Source: CAYFUT01 sp964346395
GTDB taxonomy: Bacteria > Bacillota > Halanaerobiia > Halobacteroidales > Halobacteroidaceae
Direction of reading: 5' to 3'
DNA length: 10,369 bases
NCBI GenBank assembly: GCA_964346395.1
Contig: CAYFUT010000083.1
Coordinates: 1-10,369 of the forward strand
The position numbers and the translations under genes were made by a program. Below are positions 1-6,515 of this stretch, in pieces (the first letter of the stretch is position 1; the number at the start of each line of letters is the position of its first letter). The notes under the pieces are model-generated. The model ran no database searches, was not told the DNA's origin, and saw only the letters and a program-made list of their open reading frames with translations.

Positions 1-2
1 TT

Positions 3-95
3 AGCAGACTCTCCATGAAAACCATAAAAAACATATCCATAGAAACCATATCCACGGAAACCGCATCAACTGGTTTTCCAGAAGGGAGGGACTGA
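3..95 (+). CDS. possible C-terminal end of an unidentified upstream gene (partial)
   Basis: A reading frame open from the left edge ends at TGA 93-95, giving about 30 residues. From an internal ATG at 15 it could instead be a 26-residue peptide. It contains an in-frame imperfect pentapeptide repeat, ISIET-ISTET, from a 15-bp tandem duplication at 32-61. I do not recognise it. The only support is position (just before a tightly packed gene set), an open frame to the edge, and a repeat that keeps the frame. A second frame is also open across most of this stretch, so the region may be non-coding. Confidence 0.25.
   Translation, partial: SRLSMKTIKNISIETISTETASTGFPEGRD
32..61 (+). repeat. two-copy 15-bp tandem repeat
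   Basis: CATATCCATAGAAAC (32-46) is followed directly by CATATCCACGGAAAC (47-61), 13 of 15 bases identical. A weaker related segment, TCCATGAAAAC, lies at 12-22. The period is a multiple of three and matches the ISIET/ISTET repeat of the possible upstream frame. Confidence 0.5.
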
Positions 96-112
96 GGATT
101 AGCCGCAGCCAA

Positions 113-2431
113 GTGACTGTAATTTTTGTTCTATTGATTTGTCTATTGTTTACCGCCCGAGCTAAAGCAAGTCCCGGTAATTTAGAAGCTGATCAGGTAA
201 AGTATTACCGCCAGCAGAAATTAGTTAAAGCGGTGGGAAATGTATATTTACAGACAGATAATGCCGAACTATGGGCGGAGCGGATGGAAATTAATTTGGA
301 ACAGGATAAATTAACTGCCTGGGGAAATGTCAAGTCCAAAGATGAAACTGGGGAGTTTACCGGCAAAAAATTAGAGTATGATTTGCAGCAGGACAGCGGA
401 ATTTTTATTGATTCGGAAGGGGTTATTATTGATGATAGTTTGCGGGAACCTATATATATGGAAAGTAAAAAAACTAATTATGGACAGGAGGAGACTAAAT
501 TAGCTAGTCCTCAGTTTACTACTTGCAATTTAGAAACGAGCCATTATCATTTTCGGGCAGCGGAAATGATGATTCATCCGGAAGATAAGATTATAGCTTA
601 TCACGTCACCTTTTGGGAGTTTAACGGGACTGTGCCTCTGTTTTATACTCCGATCTGGATTTATTCTTTAAAAGATGACCGCAATCGACTGCAGACTCAG
701 TTTGGCCGGAACGAACAGAAAGGTTGGTTTGTAAAAAATACATATAATTATCGGTTGCGGGAAGATTTACCTAGTTTCTGGCTGCAGCCGCTGGAAGGAA
801 AGTTCGGCCAGTTATATCTGGATTATTTCAGCAAGTTAGGATTTGCCGGAGGTTTTAAACACTATTATCGGACGTTAAAAAGCGATCATGCTTATTTATA
901 TCTTTATTTGGAGCAGGATCAGCGGAATGAAGGGCAGGGGCCCTGGATTACAGCTGAAGTTAATCGGGAAATAGATAAAGAACAAGTTGATAGAAGCTAT
1001 ATGTTGAACTACAAGAACCATGACAGCAGTTATTTATCCACGGGGGAGGAAACGGAACAGTGGGAATTTGATTATAATCAAACTCTGGAGAAGACTACCT
1101 GGAAACGAAACTGGGATATAGATTATGACCGAGATGAAACTTATCAGCATGACCTGGGTGTAAAGTTTGATTTAGACCGCAATGATTGGGAACGGGATAA
1201 GTTAGGATTTGATGTTGATTACTTTTTAACTGATAAAGATACCTCCCGGACTGATGACTGGAAAACAAAATTAAATTATAAAAAATACTTTACTGAAGAT
1301 TTATATCTTAAATATAATTATAATTATGAGCAGGAAAGAAAAGAGAAGACAGAAATAAAAAAAGATTGGGAGTATGATACTGATCTAACTGTAGGTGAAA
1401 AGAAAACAGTTTATGATTGGCTGTTTAAAACTGAATTAGACCGCAGTAAACAGCAGATAGAGTCTTATAATTTACCGCAAGCTGAGCTGACTTTTCACCC
1501 GGATCAGGTTTGGGATTCAGCCCTAATAGATCCGCTGGATATAACTTTAGGCGGCTTAAGCAGATATCACCACAGTTGGTATCGGGGAATTGAAGAGCCT
1601 GATTTTAAAGAAACTTGGTCTTATCAGAGAAAACACGGTTATTTTAAGGTAAAATATGATGATCGACAAGAACTGATCTGGGATAATACACTTAATTATG
1701 ATCAGGAGTTTCAACAGGATATTTATACTGGCGGTCATCTGCACTGGTCAGCCAGTAGCAAGTTAGATTTAACCACTGAACTACCGTTTAATTGGGAAAA
1801 TAAACTTAGTTATGACCACTTAGAACAGCGAGGCAAAGTACCGGAGGGTTTTGAAGAAAGCAATCCACAGCAAAAATTAACAGAAGTAGTAACCTGGCGG
1901 CAGGGGAAAAGTAATTTTAAGTTAACTACTGGTTATGATTTTCTGGAGCAGGAATATGATGATTTAACGGCAAGTTTAGATTATAATTTTAATCAGCATT
2001 ATAAAAGTAAAATAACTACTAACTATAATCTGAACCAGAGTAAATTTGCAGACTTTGAAAGTTCTTTAACAGTAGATTATGATAATTTTGAGTATAATAC
2101 GCTGGCGGAACTTGATTTAAATACTGGCCGCCCGCTCAGTTGGAAAAACAGTTTAGACTGGATGTTCGGCCGAGATGAGTGGGAATGGCATATTAAGGCC
2201 GAAACCAATTATGATTATGAAAAAGAAAAGTTTACTACTGGCGCTTTAAATGTGGAAAAGAAACTACACTGCCGAAAGTTAGTTGTCTCTTATGACCATG
2301 TTAAGGAGGAAGTCTGGTTTCAGTACCAAATTTTAGCTTTTCCGCAGGCCAAGGCTAATATAGGAGCTAAAGAAGGGGAAGGCATTTTATTTGGAGGTGA
2401 GCTAGGGAGGCTCATAGATGAAGAAGATTAA
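113..2431 (+). CDS. lptD: LPS-assembly outer-membrane protein LptD
   Basis: Outer-membrane translocon that inserts LPS into the outer leaflet, the last step of the Lpt pathway. It has 772 residues, close to the usual LptD size (about 780 in E. coli). A signal peptide covers residues 1-19 with an AKA cleavage site. An OstA/LptA-like domain follows at about 22-110 (EADQVKYY, AVGNVYL, AWGNVKSK). The LptD hallmark segment is at 130-190 (QFTTCNLE, HYHFRA, KIIAYHVTF, VPLFYTPIWIYSL). The rest is a long run of alternating aromatic and charged strands typical of a beta-barrel. The mature protein has two cysteines, C138 and C720. The GTG start at 113 is the first conventional start in this frame, but its ribosome binding site is poorly spaced (GGGAGGG ends at 90). 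ATT at 98 would be ideally spaced and would add basic residues to the signal peptide. The 3' end overlaps lptC by 14 nt. Family is confident; the start is not. Confidence 0.9.
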   Translation: MTVIFVLLICLLFTARAKASPGNLEADQVKYYRQQKLVKAVGNVYLQTDNAELWAERMEINLEQDKLTAWGNVKSKDETGEFTGKKLEYDLQQDSGIFIDSEGVIIDDSLREPIYMESKKTNYGQEETKLASPQFTTCNLETSHYHFRAAEMMIHPEDKIIAYHVTFWEFNGTVPLFYTPIWIYSLKDDRNRLQTQFGRNEQKGWFVKNTYNYRLREDLPSFWLQPLEGKFGQLYLDYFSKLGFAGGFKHYYRTLKSDHAYLYLYLEQDQRNEGQGPWITAEVNREIDKEQVDRSYMLNYKNHDSSYLSTGEETEQWEFDYNQTLEKTTWKRNWDIDYDRDETYQHDLGVKFDLDRNDWERDKLGFDVDYFLTDKDTSRTDDWKTKLNYKKYFTEDLYLKYNYNYEQERKEKTEIKKDWEYDTDLTVGEKKTVYDWLFKTELDRSKQQIESYNLPQAELTFHPDQVWDSALIDPLDITLGGLSRYHHSWYRGIEEPDFKETWSYQRKHGYFKVKYDDRQELIWDNTLNYDQEFQQDIYTGGHLHWSASSKLDLTTELPFNWENKLSYDHLEQRGKVPEGFEESNPQQKLTEVVTWRQGKSNFKLTTGYDFLEQEYDDLTASLDYNFNQHYKSKITTNYNLNQSKFADFESSLTVDYDNFEYNTLAELDLNTGRPLSWKNSLDWMFGRDEWEWHIKAETNYDYEKEKFTTGALNVEKKLHCRKLVVSYDHVKEEVWFQYQILAFPQAKANIGAKEGEGILFGGELGRLIDEED

Positions 2432-2987
2432 ACAGTATTTATTAATTGGAGTTATTCTACTGGGCGGAATTTTTATTTTCTGGCGCGGGCAGCCGCAGAA
2501 GAAGGAACAATCTACTGCGGATTACCGCTATCAAGCTGAGAAACCGCGGGTGGTCAGCTATTCTAGAGGAGAAAAAAGATGGGATCTGCTGGCGGAATCA
2601 GTTCTGGAGCCGAAGCAGGAAAAGAAGGAAACTCAGAGGATGGTCTTAAAACGGATCAAGAACGGTAAACTCTTTAGCGGGGGCAAAGTGGAGTATAAAT
2701 TGGATGCAGATAAAATTATTTATTATAATCAAAGTAAAAATGCAACTTTGCTGGGAGGAGTAAGGTTAAAACAGGTAGACGGGCAAGAGATTATAACTAG
2801 CAGACTGGAATGGATAGATGCTGAAGAAATGCTGGCTACGGAAGAAGGAGTTAAGATCAAGCTTGCTAACGGCGGGCAGATTACGGCGGAAAAGATGAAG
2901 GTAAATGTGCAGGAGGAAATTATAGATTTAGATAAGCGAGTAGAAACGACTTTTGTAGTTGAAGGAGCTGACAAGGATGAGAAATAA
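2418..2987 (+). CDS. lptC: LPS export protein LptC (YrbK family)
   Basis: Bitopic inner-membrane protein that passes LPS from the LptBFG extractor to LptA. Its 189 residues match the family size (191 in E. coli). Residues 1-5 are basic (MKKIK), residues 7-23 form one membrane helix (LLIGVILLGGIFIFW region), and the remainder is a periplasmic beta-rich domain. LptC-like features are the segment YSRGEKRWDLLAESV (about 48-62), then LFSGGKVEYKLDADKIIYY and repeated short strands ending in ITAEKMKVNVQEEIIDLDK. No lipobox cysteine is present. The ATG start lies inside the 3' end of lptD (14-nt overlap) with GGGAGG at 2405-2410, 7 nt upstream, so translation is probably coupled. The identification rests on architecture, size and location between lptD and lptA; the LptC family is divergent. 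Confidence 0.82.
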   Translation: MKKIKQYLLIGVILLGGIFIFWRGQPQKKEQSTADYRYQAEKPRVVSYSRGEKRWDLLAESVLEPKQEKKETQRMVLKRIKNGKLFSGGKVEYKLDADKIIYYNQSKNATLLGGVRLKQVDGQEIITSRLEWIDAEEMLATEEGVKIKLANGGQITAEKMKVNVQEEIIDLDKRVETTFVVEGADKDEK

Positions 2988-3693
2988 GTGGTTTTTACTT
3001 TGTTTACTGCTTTTATTAGTACTCAGTCTGCCGGTAACTGCGGAAAAAAAAGAAGACCAGCAGGAGTCGGGCACAAAGACCTTTGATATTAAGTCAGACC
3101 ATGCTCAGATGCGGAGAAAAGAGAATATTTATACCTGGACTGGGAATATAAAATTCAAGTATGATGATATTAATGTGGAAGCAGATAAGTTAAAGATAAA
3201 TAAAAATAAAAAGTTGGCTCAGTTTAGCGGAAGTGTCCATTTAATTAGAAATCAAGCGGAGGAAGATTCTACTGGTCAGTCAGAAGGAAATAATAATAAA
3301 AGAGCTAAAAACCAACAGGCAAAGGAAGAGATTTGGAGTCAGGAGTTAGATTATGATTATGAAGAAGAAATTTTGCTAGCAGAAAAGGAAGTGAAATTAG
3401 AGACTACTAAAGAAGAGAAACCATTAAAGCTAACCAGTCAATATTTAAAATTGTGGACAGAAAGTAATGATATGCAGGCTAAAGAAGATGTTTTTGTAGA
3501 TTATGATGAGCAGGAGATTAAAGGAGAACATCTAGAGTATACAGCGGCGGAAGAGAAGATGGTAGTTACCGAACAGGTAGAGATTAAAGAAGAAGATAAC
3601 TGGATAAAAAGCGAGCAGGCTGTGTTATGGTTAGAGGATGATTTACTAGAGGCTGATGGGCAAGTGGAAATGGAATTCGAAGTAGAGGAGTAG
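2977..3693 (+). CDS. lptA: periplasmic LPS bridge protein LptA (OstA-like)
   Basis: Soluble periplasmic protein that polymerises with LptC and LptD into the bridge carrying LPS across the periplasm. From ATG 2977 it has 238 residues. A clear signal peptide lies at 1-22 (MRNKWFLLCLLLLLVLSLPV, then TA). The upstream in-frame TTG at 2959 would only add MKELTR before it, and GAAGGAG at 2961-2967 serves ATG 2977 at 9 nt. OstA-type strand repeats are at 54-90 (WTGNIKFKYDD, NVEADKLKI, FSGSVHLI), about 119-182 and 195-236 (EQVEIKEEDNW, EADGQVEMEFE). Residues about 91-118 form a hydrophilic insertion rich in Q, N, E and K. The protein is longer than E. coli LptA (185 aa) and strongly acidic. It overlaps lptC by 11 nt and is the last gene before the palindrome. 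It could also be called an LptA/OstA-family protein of unproven role. Confidence 0.82.
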   Translation: MRNKWFLLCLLLLLVLSLPVTAEKKEDQQESGTKTFDIKSDHAQMRRKENIYTWTGNIKFKYDDINVEADKLKINKNKKLAQFSGSVHLIRNQAEEDSTGQSEGNNNKRAKNQQAKEEIWSQELDYDYEEEILLAEKEVKLETTKEEKPLKLTSQYLKLWTESNDMQAKEDVFVDYDEQEIKGEHLEYTAAEEKMVVTEQVEIKEEDNWIKSEQAVLWLEDDLLEADGQVEMEFEVEE

Positions 3694-3699
3694 TGTTGT

Positions 3700-3973
3700 T
3701 TTCGTGGTGAGCAGGGGGTATTTTACCTTCCGGTAGTCTTTTTTGTTTATTCCATATCAAGTGAGCTGAAATAAAAAAGTTCTTTTTTGCCCAATTTCAG
3801 CTCACTTGATATTCCATAATCGTAAACAAAAAAGACTAAATGTCAGGTGAAAATNNNNNNNNNNNNNNNNNNNNNNNNNNNNNNNNNNNNNNNNNNNNNN
3901 NNNNNNNNNNNNNNNNNNNNNNNNNNNNNNNNNNNNNNNNNNNNNNNNNNNNNNCCCCCTGCTCACCACGAAA
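3700..3973. repeat. large nested palindrome (about 175 bp of known sequence), interrupted by the assembly gap
   Basis: Three perfect arm pairs are nested. The outer arm TTTCGTGGTGAGCAGGGGG (3700-3718) pairs with 3955-3973. The middle arm AGTCTTTTTTGTTTA (3735-3749) pairs with 3823-3837. The inner arm ATATCAAGTGAGCTGAAAT (3754-3772) pairs with 3794-3812. At the tip, A6 (3773-3778) faces T6 (3783-3788). Stretches between the arms are only partly complementary. It begins 6 nt after the lptA stop codon. It could be a miniature inverted-repeat element, a strong mRNA hairpin that protects or ends the lptDCA transcript, or the terminal repeats of a mobile element whose centre is A/B. No target-site duplication is visible and no transposase is present, so I do not call it an insertion sequence. 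Confidence 0.85.
3855..3954. other. assembly gap (100 N)
   Basis: Exactly 100 consecutive N, the conventional length for a scaffold gap of unknown size. It lies within the right half of the palindrome. The base run before it (GGTGAAAAT, 3846-3854) and the one after it (CCCCCTGC, 3955-3962) together match, apart from one extra G and one missing A, the reverse complement of the uninterrupted left arm at 3711-3727. Any reading frame drawn through the N is meaningless. Confidence 0.97.
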
Positions 3974-3980
3974 CAAAGTA

Positions 3981-4154
3981 ATGAATAATAATTTTGAGTC
4001 GGGGGATTATAGATTATGGAAGGAATACTTTAGATACTCAATTGTACTAGCTATTGACTGTGCCCAGGTGTTTACTCTGGGGGTAGTTAATGATATAATT
4101 GGAGGCGGAGAAAGTTGCCCGGCTTACGAACTGAATTTGGCCGCGATATTATAA
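3981..4154 (+). CDS. short frame upstream of the permease gene; separate small protein or frameshifted N-terminus
   Basis: ATG 3981 opens a 57-codon frame ending at 4154, overlapping the start of the next gene by 40 nt in a different frame. It encodes a charged head (residues up to about 18, including YRLWKEYFR) and a hydrophobic stretch (YSIVLAIDCAQVFTLGVV) that could be a membrane helix, then NDIIGGGE. There is no good ribosome binding site before ATG 3981. A -1 shift near 4107-4114 would join this helix to the permease-like protein. It is either a chance frame in a leader, a small membrane protein, or the true beginning of the next gene displaced by a sequence error. I do not recognise a family. 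Confidence 0.25.
   Translation: MNNNFESGDYRLWKEYFRYSIVLAIDCAQVFTLGVVNDIIGGGESCPAYELNLAAIL
4071..4099 (+). promoter_or_regulatory. candidate sigma-70 type promoter before the permease-like gene
   Basis: TTTACT (4071-4076), a 17-nt spacer, then a consensus -10 TATAAT (4094-4099) preceded by TG (extended -10). The match is good by eye. However, transcription would begin near 4106, which would leave the GGAGG at 4101-4105 out of the mRNA and only about 9 nt before the TTG start. It is therefore either a weak-leader promoter or a chance match in AT-rich DNA. Confidence 0.35.
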
Positions 4155-6505
4155 TTTTATTAGTAGTAACTATTGTAACTGGGAGTCTATTAGCGGCAGG
4201 GATTGGCTATTTAAGTGATTTGTATTTTGGTGATTTAACGGCTAGTCTGGTTGGGGGTGCAGGCGACCGCGATGTAATGTTAATTGTGAATCAGCAGCAG
4301 GAAAAAGCGGCCCGCAGGCAGATTGAACAGATTGCGGCTGATAAACTGCCGGGAGCGGAAGTTACTTCGGGAGTTAGAATTTTAGGGCGGGTTAATTTTT
4401 TTATTAAACTTCTGCCCCGGCATAGAGGGCGCTCTACTTTTATAAAAGTAGAGGATTATTTCCGGCAGGTAGATGGTTTGGAAAGTTTTTCTTTGATTAC
4501 TGAACCGCGGATTACCGTCAGGGGGTTAAAACCTAAGGTGCGCAATTTTCTGGCGGATAAACTTGCCGCTAGGAAAGGAGTGGAGTTTACGGTTCCCGAC
4601 GGTGATAAATTGGAAATAATCATTACCCGCTCTGAGCAGTTAACCACAGTCAAGCAGACAGTACAGGATTTATTAGACAGTTACCGAGTGGTAACTGTTA
4701 ATTTCCCGCTGCCTGAACAGCCGGATAATTTATTTGTTATAGCTGAACGGTTAGTCAGTCACTTAACTGCTGAGCGCGAGTATCCGATTTATAATGTAAC
4801 GGAGGCGGGAGATCAAAAGTTAGAAAAGCTAGTGACTACGATGGTAGAAATGAAGCAATTTTTACGAAGTTATGCTAGTCAAGTTAAAGTGCAGGAGGCA
4901 GCAGAAGAAGTAAAACCGGGAGATAAATTGGTAGTGCCCGGACTTAATAAACAGCAGATTGTTCTCCGGGTGGTAGCTGAAAACAGTGACGGGTTAAGCG
5001 CTCTGATTGTGGAGGGGGATAGTCGGCAGATAATAAGTAACCAGGCTTATAAATTACAGGATGGTCAATTAGGAACTAAAGTAGGGGAGATTGAAGTGAA
5101 TAATCCCCGGCAGGAGTTAGCCTATGTAATTAATCAATTAACTACTATTCTTCCTGTGTTGCAGTCGAGTTGGCAGGAGAGTAAAGCAGTTATACCAGAG
5201 CTGCTGGCAGCAGTCGGTTTATTTGAAGAATTAAAACCAGCTATTACCCAGTTGAAGGTGACTAATCGACAGTTAAAAGTTTATCAGCAGGAGCTAGACC
5301 AACTCCAGCTAGACCAACTGCGGACAGCAGTTACTAAACTGGAGGCTAATTTACAGCGGGTTGCGGAAGTTGCCCGCCGGCTGCAGTTTGTTAAAGACCT
5401 GCTGGAGCAGGTGACTGGGCAGTTGGAGCAGGCTGAAGGCCAACTACTGGCTACCAGTCAAGCCTTAGACCCGGCAAGCCCTTATCGGCAGGAGGTAAAG
5501 CGGTTAGAAGATACTGTTGACCAATTAGTAACCAGGGTGGATCAAAATACAGCTCCTATTGTGGCTGAAATTAACAAATATAATCCTCTGTTAAAGCAAA
5601 TTATTACCTGGCAGGCAGAGGTAGAGCAGGTAAAAAAAATTCTCAATCAGGGGGAAAAGTTTACTAGTGGAGAGTTAAAAAAACTGGTAACTAGTCTGAC
5701 TGACCAACAGGTAGTAGCTCAATTAGAAGATTTGAGCACCAGCCAAGTAAGCAGTAAGCTAAGCCAACTGCAGGATGATTTACAGATTGTTTCTCGGCTT
5801 GATATTAAAGCGGTAATTACTGAATTAAAGTCTATTCAGCGGACTCTGCCGCAGCTTAAGGATGAAGAAATCACTGCTAGTATAGACTTAATTGATGAAT
5901 ATATAGCCGGCCGGGTAATTCCGGGGAAGGAGATTTCTTTATTAGTACCGGCTCGAAAAGCTGCTGGGGGGGAGTTAGAGAAAGCTATCAAGCAGTTTAT
6001 TGCTGAACCTGTATCTTTATCTCGGTCGCAGCCGGGAATTATTGAACCGAGTTTTAGGACTCAGCTGTACCAGATTTTAGGAGAAGTCAGAATGGTTTTA
6101 GCAGCAGTAACGGCGGTTATCTGGACTATTTTTTCTCTGCTGTTTGATCAGACGGTAATTATCATTTCTTTACAGTTACTGTTTCAGGATGCTAATCGCC
6201 TGCTAGCAGTTGTGGGTGACTTATACGGAACAGCTGTGGGGAGTTTGTTATTGGGTAGTATGTTTAAGTTGGCCCGAATTGATCTGCCGTATATTCCCTG
6301 GCCGGCAGTTATCTTTTTAGGCGGAGGTTTGGGACTAATAACTGCTCGGGCTGCCGAGCAAATAACTGATATTTCCACTGCTGAATTTGAGGCAGGTAGG
6401 GCCCTGGGATTTAGCTATCCTGAAATTATGCGGCAGATTGTAATTCCAGCTGCTAACCCTGGTTTTTTAAAGTTCTTTAACCAGGCTAAAACTTATTTTC
6501 ACTAA
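4115..6505 (+). CDS. unusual ABC permease-like protein with a giant extracytoplasmic coiled-coil region
   Basis: 796 residues, not a family I can name. Residues 11-33 form a membrane helix (DIIILLVVTIVTGSLLAAG). Residues about 35-650 appear extracytoplasmic: alpha/beta-looking segments to about 330, then long Q/E/L-rich helices at about 331-600 with coiled-coil character, including a duplicated LDQLQLDQL encoded by a 15-bp tandem repeat at 5292-5319. The C-terminus has about three to four hydrophobic stretches (about 659-677, 679-690, 700-717, 729-745) and then EAGRALGFSYPEIM plus RQIVIPAANPG (759-783), a clear EAA-type loop that docks ABC ATPases in type I permeases. The protein ends only 13 residues after that, with no final helix. 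TTG 4115 is the start: a stop codon lies in frame at 4091, and GGAGG at 4101-4105 is 9 nt away. The ATPase gene begins 10 nt downstream. Function is inferred only as envelope transport, from its neighbours. Confidence 0.75.
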   Translation: MPGLRTEFGRDIIILLVVTIVTGSLLAAGIGYLSDLYFGDLTASLVGGAGDRDVMLIVNQQQEKAARRQIEQIAADKLPGAEVTSGVRILGRVNFFIKLLPRHRGRSTFIKVEDYFRQVDGLESFSLITEPRITVRGLKPKVRNFLADKLAARKGVEFTVPDGDKLEIIITRSEQLTTVKQTVQDLLDSYRVVTVNFPLPEQPDNLFVIAERLVSHLTAEREYPIYNVTEAGDQKLEKLVTTMVEMKQFLRSYASQVKVQEAAEEVKPGDKLVVPGLNKQQIVLRVVAENSDGLSALIVEGDSRQIISNQAYKLQDGQLGTKVGEIEVNNPRQELAYVINQLTTILPVLQSSWQESKAVIPELLAAVGLFEELKPAITQLKVTNRQLKVYQQELDQLQLDQLRTAVTKLEANLQRVAEVARRLQFVKDLLEQVTGQLEQAEGQLLATSQALDPASPYRQEVKRLEDTVDQLVTRVDQNTAPIVAEINKYNPLLKQIITWQAEVEQVKKILNQGEKFTSGELKKLVTSLTDQQVVAQLEDLSTSQVSSKLSQLQDDLQIVSRLDIKAVITELKSIQRTLPQLKDEEITASIDLIDEYIAGRVIPGKEISLLVPARKAAGGELEKAIKQFIAEPVSLSRSQPGIIEPSFRTQLYQILGEVRMVLAAVTAVIWTIFSLLFDQTVIIISLQLLFQDANRLLAVVGDLYGTAVGSLLLGSMFKLARIDLPYIPWPAVIFLGGGLGLITARAAEQITDISTAEFEAGRALGFSYPEIMRQIVIPAANPGFLKFFNQAKTYFH

Positions 6506-6515
6506 GGGGTAATTT

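Noticed and set aside
1556..1744. Minus-strand open frames within lptD, lptA, lpxC, lpxA and the permease-like gene
   Set aside because: They lie opposite strong coding frames, have no ribosome binding sites and give low-complexity products.
2959..2976. Longer LptA from TTG 2959
   Set aside because: ATG 2977 gives a standard signal peptide with a basic start and has a well-placed GAAGGAG.
3724..3744. Small hairpin TACC-TTCC-GGTA followed by T6, as the lptA terminator
   Set aside because: The stem is only 4 bp. The larger palindrome around it dominates any folding.
3700..3973. CRISPR array or phage attachment site
   Set aside because: The repeats are inverted, not regularly spaced direct repeats, and there are no cas or integrase genes nearby.
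3840..4154. A reading frame running from ATG 3840 through the N run
   Set aside because: It crosses 100 unknown bases, so neither the frame nor the length is real. Only the part from ATG 3981 was considered.
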